Assembly (NCBI GenBank): GCA_903882935.1
Contig: CAIRZB010000046.1
Location: 124,001-188,000 of the forward strand
Source of the DNA: an uncultured Parafilimonas sp.
Lineage (GTDB): Bacteria; Bacteroidota; Bacteroidia; Chitinophagales; Chitinophagaceae
Direction of reading: 5' to 3'
Length of the DNA stretch: 64,000 nucleotides
Below, in pieces: positions 16,909 to 26,424 of this stretch (within the stretch, counting starts at the first letter, position 1; every line of letters starts with the position of its first letter). Under the pieces are notes generated by a model. It had not been told where the DNA came from, did no database searches, and saw nothing but the letters and a program-made list of their open reading frames with translations. The translations under genes and the position numbers were made by a program.

Positions 16909-17958
16909 ATGACCTTACTTGCTTTAAATTTAGACTGGGCTTATTTACTTGGAAAGCTGATACTAATTGCCATTATAATTTCTGTTTCGCTGGTGATAGC
17001 CATGTACGAAACCTACTTGGAACGTAAGGTAGCTGCCTGGTTGCAGGACCGTATTGGCCCTAACCGCGCCGGCCCTTTTGGCATTTTTCAGCCATTGGCC
17101 GACGGTGCCAAGCTTTTTTTTAAAGAAGAAATCATACCCAATAGCTCCAATAAGTTTTTGTTTATACTGGGCCCTTGTTTGGCTATGATGACGGCCATGA
17201 TGACCTGCGCCGTTATACCTTGGAGCAGCAGCCTTGATTTTGGCCACGGGCCGATACCTTTACAGATTGCTGACATTAACATCGGCATCCTCTACATTTT
17301 CGGGGTGGTTAGTTTGGGAGTGTATGGTATTATGATAGGTGGCTGGGCATCCAATAATAAATTCTCCCTGTTAGCGGCCATGCGCGGTGCCAGCCAGGTA
17401 ATAAGTTACGAACTTGCAATGGGCATTGCCATCATCTCTTTAATATTTGTTACGGGTTCCTTAAGTTTAAAAGATATTGTGGGCCAGCAAATAGGTCATA
17501 CTTGGAATATTGTTTACCAGCCACTAGGTTTTCTTATTTTCTTTATCTGTGCATTGGCAGAGTGCAACCGTGCGCCTTTTGACCTGCCCGAAGCGGAGAG
17601 CGAGTTGAACATGGGTTACCACCAAGAATACTCCTCCATGAAACTTGGCTTTTACTTGTTTTCTGAATACATCAATATGTTCATCAGCAGCGTAATAATG
17701 GCTACCTTGTTTTTTGGTGGGTATGACATTCCGTTTGTTAACACCGCAACGATGAACCCCAATTTGGCAGCAGTATTAGGCCTCATTGCACTAATGGCAA
17801 AAGTGGTTGTTTTCATTTTTGTGTTTATGTGGATCCGCTGGTCTTTACCCCGTTTTAGGTACGACCAATTGATGAACCTTGGCTGGAAAGGCTTATTGCC
17901 ATTGGCTTTGGTTAACATGGTAGTAACGGGCGGTGTAGTATTGTGGCTGCATAAGTAG
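16909..17958 (+). CDS. nuoH: NADH-quinone oxidoreductase subunit H
   Basis: Membrane subunit that links the two arms and forms part of the quinone channel. Landmarks are the loop YLERKVAAWLQDRIGPNRAGPFGIFQPLADGAKLF, AMRGASQVISYELAMG, and the acidic loop CNRAPFDLPEAESELNMGYHQEYSSMK. About eight membrane helices are predicted over 349 residues. The gene is 62 bp after nuoG and is followed 20 bp later by the second aspartic-protease-like gene. Confidence 0.97.
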   Translation: MTLLALNLDWAYLLGKLILIAIIISVSLVIAMYETYLERKVAAWLQDRIGPNRAGPFGIFQPLADGAKLFFKEEIIPNSSNKFLFILGPCLAMMTAMMTCAVIPWSSSLDFGHGPIPLQIADINIGILYIFGVVSLGVYGIMIGGWASNNKFSLLAAMRGASQVISYELAMGIAIISLIFVTGSLSLKDIVGQQIGHTWNIVYQPLGFLIFFICALAECNRAPFDLPEAESELNMGYHQEYSSMKLGFYLFSEYINMFISSVIMATLFFGGYDIPFVNTATMNPNLAAVLGLIALMAKVVVFIFVFMWIRWSLPRFRYDQLMNLGWKGLLPLALVNMVVTGGVVLWLHK

Positions 17959-17978
17959 ATGATTTAATAATATTCAAT

Positions 17979-18368
17979 ATGGGTATCATCAGGCTTCCGA
18001 TATTATTCCGTGGATCTATGAATGACAAATTCTTGTATTGTCTTTTTGACAGCGGCGCAAATTATTCTTTCTTAAGAAAAGATATTGCTGAGCAAGTAGA
18101 ACCACTAATACAACTAAGAGAGCCTTTACGGATGACCATTGCGGATGCCAATAATTTTATGATGGTTGAATATGCAACGCGCAGTAGCTTTTCTGTTAGC
18201 AATGATGTGGAGCTTTCGGATGAATTTTTTGTGTTGGAAGATTTAAGTGAAGAGGCTGTTATTGGTGCGCTTACCATGCAAAAGTGGAAAATGAAACTAG
18301 ATTTTGAACACGACAGGGTAGAGGTTGACCCACGGATGGCCAAAATGCAAATCGTTCAAATAAAATAG
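17979..18368 (+). CDS. Second retropepsin-like aspartic protease
   Basis: A 129-residue protein with the catalytic pattern YCLFDSGANYSFLRKDIAEQV (D-S-G-A, Asp near residue 25), a central LRMTIADANNFMMVEYATR, and the C-terminal EEAVIGALTMQKWKMKLDFEHDRVEV, which is the usual IGxxxLxxxxxxLDF pattern of retropepsin-like folds. It has no signal peptide. It lies between nuoH and nuoI. It is clearly diverged from the copy at 11391-11762, so independent acquisition or ancient duplication are both possible. Confidence 0.78.
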   Translation: MGIIRLPILFRGSMNDKFLYCLFDSGANYSFLRKDIAEQVEPLIQLREPLRMTIADANNFMMVEYATRSSFSVSNDVELSDEFFVLEDLSEEAVIGALTMQKWKMKLDFEHDRVEVDPRMAKMQIVQIK

Positions 18369-18403
18369 CATCAGATAAAATTGGTGCCAATACACAATAA
18401 AAA

Positions 18404-18411
18404 TACTTTTG
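18404..18411 (+). promoter_or_regulatory. Internal promoter before nuoI
   Basis: TACTTTTG matches TAnnTTTG. A TTG at 18381-18383 lies 20 nt upstream, a suitable -33 spacing. The box is 32 nt before the nuoI start, so nuoI to nuoN may have their own promoter downstream of the inserted protease gene. Confidence 0.55.
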
Positions 18412-18443
18412 CAATCAATATAAATCTCCATCAGGTATAAGTT

Positions 18444-18980
18444 ATGCAAGCATTAACAACAAGGGTAAAAGAAGTAGACCGCAAACCAATGAATTTTTGG
18501 GAGCGTATTTACTTGCCTGCTGTGGTAAAGGGGATGGCTATTACATTTAGCCACATGTTTAAAAAGCGGCCAACGGTACGTTACCCGGAGCAAAAGCGTC
18601 CATTCAGCCCTGTTTTCAGGGGTTTGCACGTGCTTAACCGGGATGAGGAAGGCCGTGAACGTTGCACTGCCTGTGGTTTGTGTGCCGTAGCTTGCCCTGC
18701 TGAAGCCATTACCATGGAAGCTGCCGAGCGAAAAGATGGCGAAGAAGGTTTGTACAGGGAAGAAAAGTACGCCGCCCGCTACGAAATAAACATGCTGCGT
18801 TGTATTTTTTGTGGCCTGTGCGAGGAAGCCTGCCCCAAGGATGCCATTTACCTAACAGAGACTTTTACCCCTGCAAATTTTGCACGTAAAAACTTTATTT
18901 ATGGCAAGCCTGATTTGTTGATACCAAATCCTAAAACTGAAGAGGCTGCTTTTGCTGAGGCGAAAGGGTTGAACAACTAA
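18444..18980 (+). CDS. nuoI: NADH-quinone oxidoreductase subunit I
   Basis: Peripheral-arm subunit that binds clusters N6a and N6b. Two complete 4Fe-4S ferredoxin motifs are present: CTACGLCAVACPAEAI and CIFCGLCEEACPKDAI. The N-terminal amphipathic part (ERIYLPAVVKGMAITFSHMFKKRPTVRYPEQKR) is typical. It has 178 residues. The 128-bp gap to nuoJ contains an inverted pair of AT-rich TTTGAAAAT / ATTTTCAAA words. Confidence 0.97.
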   Translation: MQALTTRVKEVDRKPMNFWERIYLPAVVKGMAITFSHMFKKRPTVRYPEQKRPFSPVFRGLHVLNRDEEGRERCTACGLCAVACPAEAITMEAAERKDGEEGLYREEKYAARYEINMLRCIFCGLCEEACPKDAIYLTETFTPANFARKNFIYGKPDLLIPNPKTEEAAFAEAKGLNN

Positions 18981-19007
18981 AAAAACAAATTTGAAAATAT
19001 GCTAATC

Positions 19008-19079
19008 TGAAAATTTGAAAATGAATCACCACCGCGTGTATAGCAAGTTTCAAATTACCACATTTTCAAATTTTCGAAT
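19008..19079. repeat. AT-rich inverted TTTGAAAAT repeat
   Basis: CTGAAAATTTGAAAATG (from 19008) and CATTTTCAAATTTTCG (to about 19079) are nearly complementary, flanking a short GC-richer core in the nuoI-nuoJ gap. Related single words occur near 9031, 28916, 28948, 29134, 29238 and 29293. Confidence 0.55.
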
Positions 19080-19108
19080 TGATAGAGTTTCAAATTAACT
19101 AATTACAA

Positions 19109-19612
19109 ATGAGTATTATTGAAATATTTTTTTGGTTGTTAAGTGGTTTGGCCATTTTTAGTGCCATTATGGTGCTGATAAGCAAAAACCCCGTGCACAG
19201 CGTGTTATGGCTTATTGTTGTTTTCTTTGCCATCTCTGGCCATTATATTTTGCTGAATGCACAGTTTCTTGCCATCGTTAATTTAATTGTGTATGCTGGG
19301 GCCATCATGGTATTATTTCTGTTTGTTATCATGTTAATGAACCTAAATGCCGATGCCGACCCCCAGAAAAATGTTTGGTTGAAGGTAATTGGTATTGTTA
19401 CCGGCGGCTTGTTGCTTACCGTGTTGGTTTCTGCTGTTCGGTCTTCCAATGATTTGGTAAACCGTTCTGCCGAATTAAAAACGGGTAGCATCGGCCTTAT
19501 TAAGAGTTTGGGCATTACACTTTTTAATGAATATACAGTTCCGTTTGAGCTGAGCAGTATCTTGTTTTTAAGTGCAATGGTAGGGGCCGTGGTGATTGGG
19601 AAAAAGGAATAA
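19109..19612 (+). CDS. nuoJ: NADH-quinone oxidoreductase subunit J
   Basis: Membrane-arm subunit (ND6 homolog) with five predicted helices in 167 residues. The signature region NPVHSVLWLIVVFFAISGHYILLNAQFLAIVNLIVYAGAIMVLFLFVIML is intact, including the conserved VYAGAIMVLFLFVIML helix. The last helix contains LSAMVGAVVIGKKE. It is followed after 89 bp by nuoK. Confidence 0.96.
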   Translation: MSIIEIFFWLLSGLAIFSAIMVLISKNPVHSVLWLIVVFFAISGHYILLNAQFLAIVNLIVYAGAIMVLFLFVIMLMNLNADADPQKNVWLKVIGIVTGGLLLTVLVSAVRSSNDLVNRSAELKTGSIGLIKSLGITLFNEYTVPFELSSILFLSAMVGAVVIGKKE

Positions 19613-19701
19613 TACCTCATGCTGGTTTCCGAAGGGAAACATCGGAGGAGCCAAAATATTATAATAAACTATTTTAAAAGTTCCCTTTAGGGATTTAGGG
19701 T

Positions 19702-20031
19702 ATGCCAATTCAATATTACATAACACTTTCAGCTATTCTATTTTGCATTGGGGTAACCGGTGTGCTTACCAGGCGTAATGCGATCATAATCTTTATGTGC
19801 ATAGAGTTAATGCTTAACTCAGTAAACCTATTGTTGGTGGCATTTTCAAAAATGCCGCCTGTATCAAAGGCTGTTTCTGCTGCGGCAACCGGTGCGGATG
19901 CACAGCTGTTCGTGTTCTTCATCATGGTGGTGGCTGCGGCGGAAGTAAGTGTGGGTTTGGCAATTATTGTAATGATGTACAGGAATGTGCACTCTATTGA
20001 TGTGAACTTCTTAAACAGGTTGAAAAACTAA
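19702..20031 (+). CDS. nuoK: NADH-quinone oxidoreductase subunit K
   Basis: Small membrane subunit (ND4L homolog) of 109 residues with three predicted helices. The two conserved membrane acidic positions lie in [17 protein letters not shown] and in [19 protein letters not shown]. It is followed by a GC-rich palindrome variant and then nuoL. Confidence 0.96.
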   Translation: MPIQYYITLSAILFCIGVTGVLTRRNAIIIFMCIELMLNSVNLLLVAFSKMPPVSKAVSAAATGADAQLFVFFIMVVAAAEVSVGLAIIVMMYRNVHSIDVNFLNRLKN

Positions 20032-20044
20032 TATAGCATTTAAT

Positions 20045-20087
20045 TACCCCCCTTGGGCTGGGCCGCTGCTTGGTAGGGGATGGGGCT
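20045..20087. repeat. GC-rich palindrome variant before nuoL
   Basis: ACCCCCCTT (from about 20045) and AGGGGATGGGG (20076-20086) match the outer parts of the dispersed GC-rich palindrome, but are separated by a longer spacer. The repeat fills most of the nuoK-nuoL gap. It creates an apparent upstream in-frame TTG start for nuoL that is unlikely to be used. Confidence 0.6.
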
Positions 20088-20099
20088 AACAATATTATT

Positions 20100-22037
20100 A
20101 TGGGGCAAATGAATAATTTAGTTTACTTAGTACCATTGTTTCCTTTGTTGGGCTTTTTGGTTAACGGGCTGTTTCGCAACCAGTTGTCAAAAGGGCTGAT
20201 AGGTATAATAGGCAGTGGTTCTATATTGCTGTCGTTTGGGGTTAGCATAGCATTGTTCCTACAGGTTAAATCTGGTGGGGCTATTCCCGTTCATAGCCTG
20301 TTTACTTTTATTGACGTGTCCCCGACATTTAAAATTGATTTTGCCTTCCAAGTTGACCAGCTTTCATCACTTTTTCTATTGGTGATTACAGGTGTAGGTT
20401 TTTTAATACATGTTTATTCTACCTCTTACATGCACGACGAAGAAGTACCGCATTTTGCGCGCTACTTTGCATACCTTAACCTGTTTGTGTTCTCAATGTT
20501 GCTGTTGGTACTAGGTGCCAACTATGTAATCATGTTTATCGGTTGGGAAGGCGTAGGGTTGTGTTCTTATTTACTGATTGGTTTCTGGTTTAAAAATGAT
20601 AATTATAATTACGCTGCCAAGAAAGCCTTTATCATGAACCGCATTGGCGACCTTGGATTTTTGCTGGCAGTATTTTGGTTGTTTGAAAAATTAGGCACCG
20701 TTAATTACTCAGATGTGTTTGCCAATACCAATAAACTTACCCAAGCTGATATTACGGGTATTACGTTGCTATTATTTGTAGGTGCCACTGGTAAAAGTGC
20801 GCAGATACCCTTATATACTTGGTTGCCCGATGCAATGGCTGGCCCAACACCTGTTTCTGCATTGATACACGCGGCCACGATGGTTACTGCGGGTATTTAC
20901 ATGATTGCAAGGAGCAACATTTTATATACACTTGCGCCGTTTACGCAGGCAGTGGTAGCCATCATCGGTTTAGCTACGGCAATATTCGCAGCAAGCATTG
21001 CATTGCAGCAAAACGATATAAAGAAAGTGCTGGCATATTCCACCGTTAGCCAGTTGGGGTATATGTTTTTGGGTTTGGGCGTTGGCTCTTACACCGGTGC
21101 TGTTTTTCATGTAATGACGCATGCCTTTTTTAAAGCTTGTCTATTCCTGGGGGCAGGATCGGTTATACACGCAATGAGTGGTGAGCAAGACATTCGTAAA
21201 ATGGGGGGGCTGTCAAAATACATGCCTATCACCCGTATAACATTCTTAATATCCTGTATTGCCATAGCAGGTATACCGCCGTTTGCCGGGTTTTTCTCAA
21301 AAGACCAAATTTTGGCAGCCGCGAAAGAGGTTAACCCATTCTTTTACTACATTGGTGTTGGGGGTGCGTTGCTAACCGCATTTTATATGTTCCGGTTATA
21401 CACCATGACATTTGTTGGCAAGTTCCGCGGTACGCATGACCAGGAACACCACTTGCACGAAAGCCCGATGGCTATTACGTTTCCATTGATTGTACTTGCA
21501 ATTCTTGCTGCGGCAGGTGGCTTGTTAGGAATACCAGAAGCATTTGCCAAGAACGCCAATTGGCTTGAAAGTTTCCTTGCACCTATATTTGACGGATCTA
21601 CAAAACTCCAAAAGGTTCATCCATCCGAAGGGTCAAATGAAATTGTTTTGATGGCCGTAACATCTGTTATCATAATTGCCGTTAGTGTTTGGGCTTATGT
21701 TAAGTTTAAGGATTATCAAACAAACGAAGAAGAACCCACTGGTTTTGCCCGTATACTTGCCAACAAGTGGTATGTAGATGAGATATACGATGCCGTTTTT
21801 GTAAAGCCAATAAATGCGTTTGCTGGGTTTTTGAAGAATGTGGTGGAAAAATCTGGTATCGATGGTATTGTAAATGGTGTTGGCCGGTTGGTACAATATT
21901 CTTCCCGCCAGATGCGCCTGCTGCAAAGCGGCATGGTGGGCAGCTATATCTTGTTTATGGTATTGTCGATTGTTGTGTTGTTTTTAATATTCTGGAACCA
22001 AATACAAATTGTTGAATTCCTGCAGAAGGTTTTCTAA
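20100..22037 (+). CDS. nuoL: NADH-quinone oxidoreductase subunit L
   Basis: Antiporter-like proton-pumping subunit (ND5 homolog). Visible signatures include IMFIGWEGVGLCSYLLIGFW, AKKAFIMNRIGDLGF, LPDAMAGPTPVSALIHAATMVTAGIY, the discontinuous helix Lys region NDIKKVLAYSTVSQLGYM, and the C-terminal lateral-helix part. The start MGQMNNLVYLVPLF is used; the ATG at 20109 is an alternative. It has 645 residues. The frame upstream of 20100 is repeat DNA. It ends 19 bp before nuoM. Confidence 0.96.
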   Translation: MGQMNNLVYLVPLFPLLGFLVNGLFRNQLSKGLIGIIGSGSILLSFGVSIALFLQVKSGGAIPVHSLFTFIDVSPTFKIDFAFQVDQLSSLFLLVITGVGFLIHVYSTSYMHDEEVPHFARYFAYLNLFVFSMLLLVLGANYVIMFIGWEGVGLCSYLLIGFWFKNDNYNYAAKKAFIMNRIGDLGFLLAVFWLFEKLGTVNYSDVFANTNKLTQADITGITLLLFVGATGKSAQIPLYTWLPDAMAGPTPVSALIHAATMVTAGIYMIARSNILYTLAPFTQAVVAIIGLATAIFAASIALQQNDIKKVLAYSTVSQLGYMFLGLGVGSYTGAVFHVMTHAFFKACLFLGAGSVIHAMSGEQDIRKMGGLSKYMPITRITFLISCIAIAGIPPFAGFFSKDQILAAAKEVNPFFYYIGVGGALLTAFYMFRLYTMTFVGKFRGTHDQEHHLHESPMAITFPLIVLAILAAAGGLLGIPEAFAKNANWLESFLAPIFDGSTKLQKVHPSEGSNEIVLMAVTSVIIIAVSVWAYVKFKDYQTNEEEPTGFARILANKWYVDEIYDAVFVKPINAFAGFLKNVVEKSGIDGIVNGVGRLVQYSSRQMRLLQSGMVGSYILFMVLSIVVLFLIFWNQIQIVEFLQKVF

Positions 22038-22056
22038 GGAATGCAAAATAAATAAT

Positions 22057-23514
22057 ATGATCCCAGTTCTGCTTATAGTAATCCCATTGGTAACAGGCTT
22101 TGCCAGTTTTTTAATCAACAACGGCAAGGGTGCAAAGGCGTTATCGTTACTGTCGTCTGTTATTACTTTGGTGCTTGCATTGGTGGCCGTTTATAGCCTT
22201 GGTTCCAAAGATTTGTTGAATTATGACGCGGCTTGGATTCCTGCCTTGGGCAGCCGGTTCTCCTTGTCAATGGATGGCATGGCAAAAATGCTTTGCCTGT
22301 TAACGGCCGTGTCGCTGCCATTGGTGCTTACAGCTACCTATAAAAACAACTATAGCAACCCCGGTAGTTTTTATGGGTTGATGTTGTTGATGCAGGCTGG
22401 CTTGATGGGGGTGTTTCTTTCCTCCGATGCTTTATTGTTTTACTTTTTCTGGGAACTTGCACTAATACCCGCATACTTTTTGGCGTCTATTTGGGGCGGC
22501 GAAAAACGCATTGCGGTTACATTCAAGTTTTTCATTTATACGTTCGTGGGTTCATTGTTGATGCTCACAGGTATATTATACCTGCATTTTAAAACCTTAC
22601 ATGGTGCGTCATTTGCCATTCAGGACTTTTACCATGTAAAGCTCACCCATCATCAGCAGTTTTATTGCTTTTGGCTTTTCTTTATAGCTTTTGCCATCAA
22701 AATGCCGATATTCCCTTTCCATACTTGGCAGCCAGATGCTTACGAGCAGTCGCCAACGGCCGTTACGATGATACTAAGCGGCGTTATGGTTAAAATGGGG
22801 TTGTACGGTGTTATCCGTTGGCTACTGCCTATTTTCCCCCAGGCTGTGTTGAAATTTGACCATTTAGTAATTGTATTGTCTGTAATAGGTATGTTATACG
22901 CATCATTGATTGCCATAAGGCAGGATGATTTGAAACGTTTGATTGCGTATTCGTCCATAGCCCACATTGGCTTGATGTGTGCTGCAATATTCAGCAACCA
23001 GCAGGCAGGCATGACGGGTGTTATGGTACAAATGTTTAACCACGGGGTTAACGTAATTGGTTTATGGATTGTGGCCGATGCCATAGAACAACAACTGGGT
23101 ACCCGTAAGTTTAGCGAGTTGGGCGGGTTGGCGCAAAAGGCCCCCGGCTTGGCTATATTGTTGGTGGTAATGATGCTGGCAAATATCGCGCTACCTTTAA
23201 CCAACGCCTTTGCAGGCGAGTTCCTAATGTTTAACGGGTTGTTTAGGTATAACATGTGGATGGCTGCCATTGCAGGTGTTAGTATCATTCTTGCAGCAGT
23301 GTATTCACTCAACATGGTGCAAAAGATATTTTACGGAAAAACAGTGGCTGCAACCGAGCATGCGGTTGATGCTGCTTTTAATATTAAGTTTTCACTCGTG
23401 TTGCTGGTAATCGTTATTCTTGTGCTAGGCGTTTACCCGCAGCCCGTAATAAAATTAACAGAGGACAGCGTGCAGGCGGTATTGGCAAAAATAATTTCCA
23501 TTAAAGTTCAGTAA
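22057..23514 (+). CDS. nuoM: NADH-quinone oxidoreductase subunit M
   Basis: Antiporter-like proton-pumping subunit (ND4 homolog) of 485 residues. The conserved acidic helix YFFWELALIPAYFLASIWGG, the Lys-containing AFAIKMPIFPFHTWQPDAYEQSPTAVTMILSGVMVKMGLYG, DDLKRLIAYSSIAHIGLM and LPLTNAFAGEF are intact. The ATG at 22057 (MIPVLLIVIPLV) is chosen; the frame runs further upstream into the nuoL end, but that extension is not membrane-like. nuoN begins 6 bp after the stop. Confidence 0.96.
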   Translation: MIPVLLIVIPLVTGFASFLINNGKGAKALSLLSSVITLVLALVAVYSLGSKDLLNYDAAWIPALGSRFSLSMDGMAKMLCLLTAVSLPLVLTATYKNNYSNPGSFYGLMLLMQAGLMGVFLSSDALLFYFFWELALIPAYFLASIWGGEKRIAVTFKFFIYTFVGSLLMLTGILYLHFKTLHGASFAIQDFYHVKLTHHQQFYCFWLFFIAFAIKMPIFPFHTWQPDAYEQSPTAVTMILSGVMVKMGLYGVIRWLLPIFPQAVLKFDHLVIVLSVIGMLYASLIAIRQDDLKRLIAYSSIAHIGLMCAAIFSNQQAGMTGVMVQMFNHGVNVIGLWIVADAIEQQLGTRKFSELGGLAQKAPGLAILLVVMMLANIALPLTNAFAGEFLMFNGLFRYNMWMAAIAGVSIILAAVYSLNMVQKIFYGKTVAATEHAVDAAFNIKFSLVLLVIVILVLGVYPQPVIKLTEDSVQAVLAKIISIKVQ

Positions 23515-23520
23515 GAATAT

Positions 23521-24930
23521 ATGAATGCAATTATAGTTTCGGCTGTTTGGGGTGTTGTAATGATGTTCTGTAGCTTTCTAGTAAAAAACAAGGGTTTGTA
23601 CAGGCACATTGCCACGTTTGGGCTGATAATTTTACTGATAGCTATTTTTTTAAACGCTTGGGGCATCAATATTTTTGATATTGACGACCATAACATGCTG
23701 CATTTCAACAATTTCGGCACCGCTTTCAATACCATTGCCATAGCTTGCACGCTGGTGTACGTGTTGTTAACCGGTAAGGAGGTGGAGAAATACGGTAAAT
23801 ATTCAGCTGAATATTTTACCCTTATTTTCTTTTCCCTGTGTGGTGTTGCTGTACTTTCTGCCTACAATAACCTGTTGATGCTGTTTATTGGCATCGAAAT
23901 AATGTCTATACCCTTGTATATCCTAACCGGTAGCGACAAAAAGAACCTTAAAAGCAACGAGGCTGCGTTGAAATACTTCTTAATGGGGTCATTCTCAACT
24001 GGTATCATGTTAATGGGTATTGCACTAATGTACGGTGGTACCGGCAGTTTTCAACTTGAAGTAGCGCGTGTACAGGGTTTAGGGCCGGGTAAATCACTGT
24101 CTTTTTTGGAAGTAACCGGCATGTTGTTTTTGTTTGTTTCGTTGGCGTTTAAAGTGTCTGCGGCACCCTTCCATTTTTGGACGCCTGATGTGTACGATGG
24201 TGCGCCAACAGTGTTCACATCCTTTATGGCAACTATAGTTAAAGCCGCAGGGTTTGTCGCATTTATAAAACTGCTGGAGGTAAAGGTTGCAGAAACCGGC
24301 ATTGCTGTTGACAAACTGATCGGCATCAATTGGCAATTACTGATAGTGATACTTATAATAGCCACATTATTAGTGGGTAATATAACTGCTGTTTTTCAGC
24401 AAAGCGTTAAGCGGATGTTAGCGTACTCCAGTATTGCCCAAGCTGGCTTTATGCTGTTTTCTTTGTTTAGCCTAAACGATATTGCGCACGAAGGTCTTTT
24501 ACTGTATGCTGCGGCCTACAGCCTTGCCACCATCGGCATTTTCGCTATTCTGGTAAAAATGAAAGATTACACATTTGAAGGTTTCAATGGGTTAGCTAAA
24601 AAGCAGCCGTTGGTAGCCGCCGCGAATACAGTGTTTTTACTTTCATTGGCAGGCATACCATTAACTGGCGGTTTTTTTGCCAAATATTATATGCTGGCAT
24701 CTGTTATGAAAACAGGCACCTATACATGGTTGGTGGTTGTGGTCGTGTTGTTTGCGGCTGTAAGCGTGTATTATTACTTCCGTGTGATACAGGCTATGTA
24801 CTTTAAGGAAGGTGATGCTGCCACCGAAGAGTTTGCACCCAGCTTCAAGTTTGCTCTTGTTGCATTGGCTGCCCTCATCATTGCTATCGGTATAATACCC
24901 TCCATCGTGCTTAATTTGTTTTACTTCTAA
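23521..24930 (+). CDS. nuoN: NADH-quinone oxidoreductase subunit N
   Basis: Third antiporter-like subunit (ND2 homolog), 469 residues, about 14 membrane helices. Landmarks are MLFIGIEIMSIPLYILTGSDKKNLKSNEAALKYFLMGSFSTGI, SLAFKVSAAPFHFWTPDVYDGAPTVFTSFMA and QQSVKRMLAYSSIAQAGFM, with GIPLTGGFFAKYY later. It closes the 14-gene complex I set. The 212-bp gap that follows is AT-rich, without a clear terminator or gene. Confidence 0.96.
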   Translation: MNAIIVSAVWGVVMMFCSFLVKNKGLYRHIATFGLIILLIAIFLNAWGINIFDIDDHNMLHFNNFGTAFNTIAIACTLVYVLLTGKEVEKYGKYSAEYFTLIFFSLCGVAVLSAYNNLLMLFIGIEIMSIPLYILTGSDKKNLKSNEAALKYFLMGSFSTGIMLMGIALMYGGTGSFQLEVARVQGLGPGKSLSFLEVTGMLFLFVSLAFKVSAAPFHFWTPDVYDGAPTVFTSFMATIVKAAGFVAFIKLLEVKVAETGIAVDKLIGINWQLLIVILIIATLLVGNITAVFQQSVKRMLAYSSIAQAGFMLFSLFSLNDIAHEGLLLYAAAYSLATIGIFAILVKMKDYTFEGFNGLAKKQPLVAAANTVFLLSLAGIPLTGGFFAKYYMLASVMKTGTYTWLVVVVVLFAAVSVYYYFRVIQAMYFKEGDAATEEFAPSFKFALVALAALIIAIGIIPSIVLNLFYF

Positions 24931-25142
24931 CCATTTATCGCAACAGTTTTCCATTTATCGGTAATTTATTCTAAAACAACGCCAACTGGTTTATCTTTAA
25001 CGCAGTTTGTAGGCATTATTGTTACTAACCACTTGAAGGTTAGTATGCGTGTGCAAGTCTCATATTTTTAGTTTTCAATTATGAAGAGTAAAATAGGGGA
25101 TTTAGTGAAATTGCAAACTAGTAAACTTCCAAACAATTAGTT

Positions 25143-26408
25143 ATGACCACTGGCGATTCCTTCTCTTTGGCGTTTAGAACAGTACGTGGTAACAAGCTTC
25201 GCACAGGCATTACCGTGGCTATTATAGCATTGGGTATTATGGCGTTGATTGGCATAATAACCGCCATAGATGCGTTGAACGGCAGTATGAAACAAAGCTT
25301 TTCGTTTATGGGTGCCAACGGCTTCGTCATCAGCTATAAGGAACGTTTTAGGTTTGGCAACGACAACGAAACCACCAAGGTTGATAAAACTAAAAAGCAA
25401 AAAAAATCAAACCTTGATAAAGTAATTACCATTTACCAGGCCGAGTTGTTTAAGAACAACCTTAAATACCCTGCGTTGGTAAGTGTGTCGCTAATGGGGC
25501 CAGGCGGTAATGAAGTACATTATATGCGCAAAAAAACAAACCCGAGCGTAACAATACGTGGTGGGGATGAGAATTACTTGGCCGTAAATGCCTACCATTT
25601 GGCGGTGGGTAGAAACCTTAACAGGCTTGATGTGCAGAGCGGCCGGAATGTATGTTTGTTGGGCAGCGATGTTGCCGAAAAGCTTTTTGGCGGTGCTGCA
25701 GACAAAGCGGTGGATAGGATAGTGCGTGTTGGCGGTTTGCCATACTTTGTGGCAGGCGTGTTAAAGAGCAAGGGGTCCAGCTCCCTGTTGCGTGCCGATA
25801 ATGTAATCATAACTAGTTATAATAATGTTAGAAAGATGCCAGAGGCCTCCAATTCTTTTAGCTTGGGTGTGATGACCGATGATGTGAGTGCTTTAAACGG
25901 CGCTGTTACTGAATCTACCGCCTTGTTTAGGGCAATACGCAAGTTGGGCCCCAGGGATGATGATAATTTTGCTATTGATAAAAGCGATAAACTGGCAGCA
26001 ACCGTAATTGGGTTGCTGGGCAGCGTGCAATGGGCCGCCGCGGCTATTGGGTTTATTACGCTGCTGGGTGCTGCAATAGGCCTCATGAACATAATGCTAG
26101 TTGCGGTAAATGAACGCACACGGGAAGTGGGTTTGATAAAAGCCATCGGCGGTAAAAAGCGAAACATACGGGCACAGTTTCTGTTTGAGTCTACCATCAT
26201 AAGCCTGTTGGGCGCATTTTTTGGCATTGTGCTGGGGGTATTGGTGGGTAACCTGTTTTCATTGATATTGGGTACTGGCTTTGTAGTGCCTTGGGGCTGG
26301 GTGGTTACCGGTATCGTTATTTGCTCTGTCGTGGGACTGTTGGCTGGTTTGTGGCCTGCCCTTAAAGCGTCCAAGCTTAACCCGATTGTGGCTTTGCGGT
26401 ATGAGTAG
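25143..26408 (+). CDS. FtsX/MacB-type ABC permease
   Basis: A 421-residue inner-membrane permease of the MacB/LolC type. One N-terminal membrane helix (TGITVAIIALGIMALIGIITAI) is followed by a long periplasmic domain (about residues 45-290). Three C-terminal helices include the FtsX signature AIGLMNIMLVAVNERTREVGLIKAIGGKKRNIRAQFLFES, and it ends GLWPALKASKLNPIVALRYE. No ATPase gene is adjacent, so it must use a partner encoded elsewhere. Substrate is unknown: lipoprotein sorting or small-molecule export are both family roles. Confidence 0.88.
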   Translation: MTTGDSFSLAFRTVRGNKLRTGITVAIIALGIMALIGIITAIDALNGSMKQSFSFMGANGFVISYKERFRFGNDNETTKVDKTKKQKKSNLDKVITIYQAELFKNNLKYPALVSVSLMGPGGNEVHYMRKKTNPSVTIRGGDENYLAVNAYHLAVGRNLNRLDVQSGRNVCLLGSDVAEKLFGGAADKAVDRIVRVGGLPYFVAGVLKSKGSSSLLRADNVIITSYNNVRKMPEASNSFSLGVMTDDVSALNGAVTESTALFRAIRKLGPRDDDNFAIDKSDKLAATVIGLLGSVQWAAAAIGFITLLGAAIGLMNIMLVAVNERTREVGLIKAIGGKKRNIRAQFLFESTIISLLGAFFGIVLGVLVGNLFSLILGTGFVVPWGWVVTGIVICSVVGLLAGLWPALKASKLNPIVALRYE

Positions 26409-26424
26409 GTTTTACTAAAAAACA

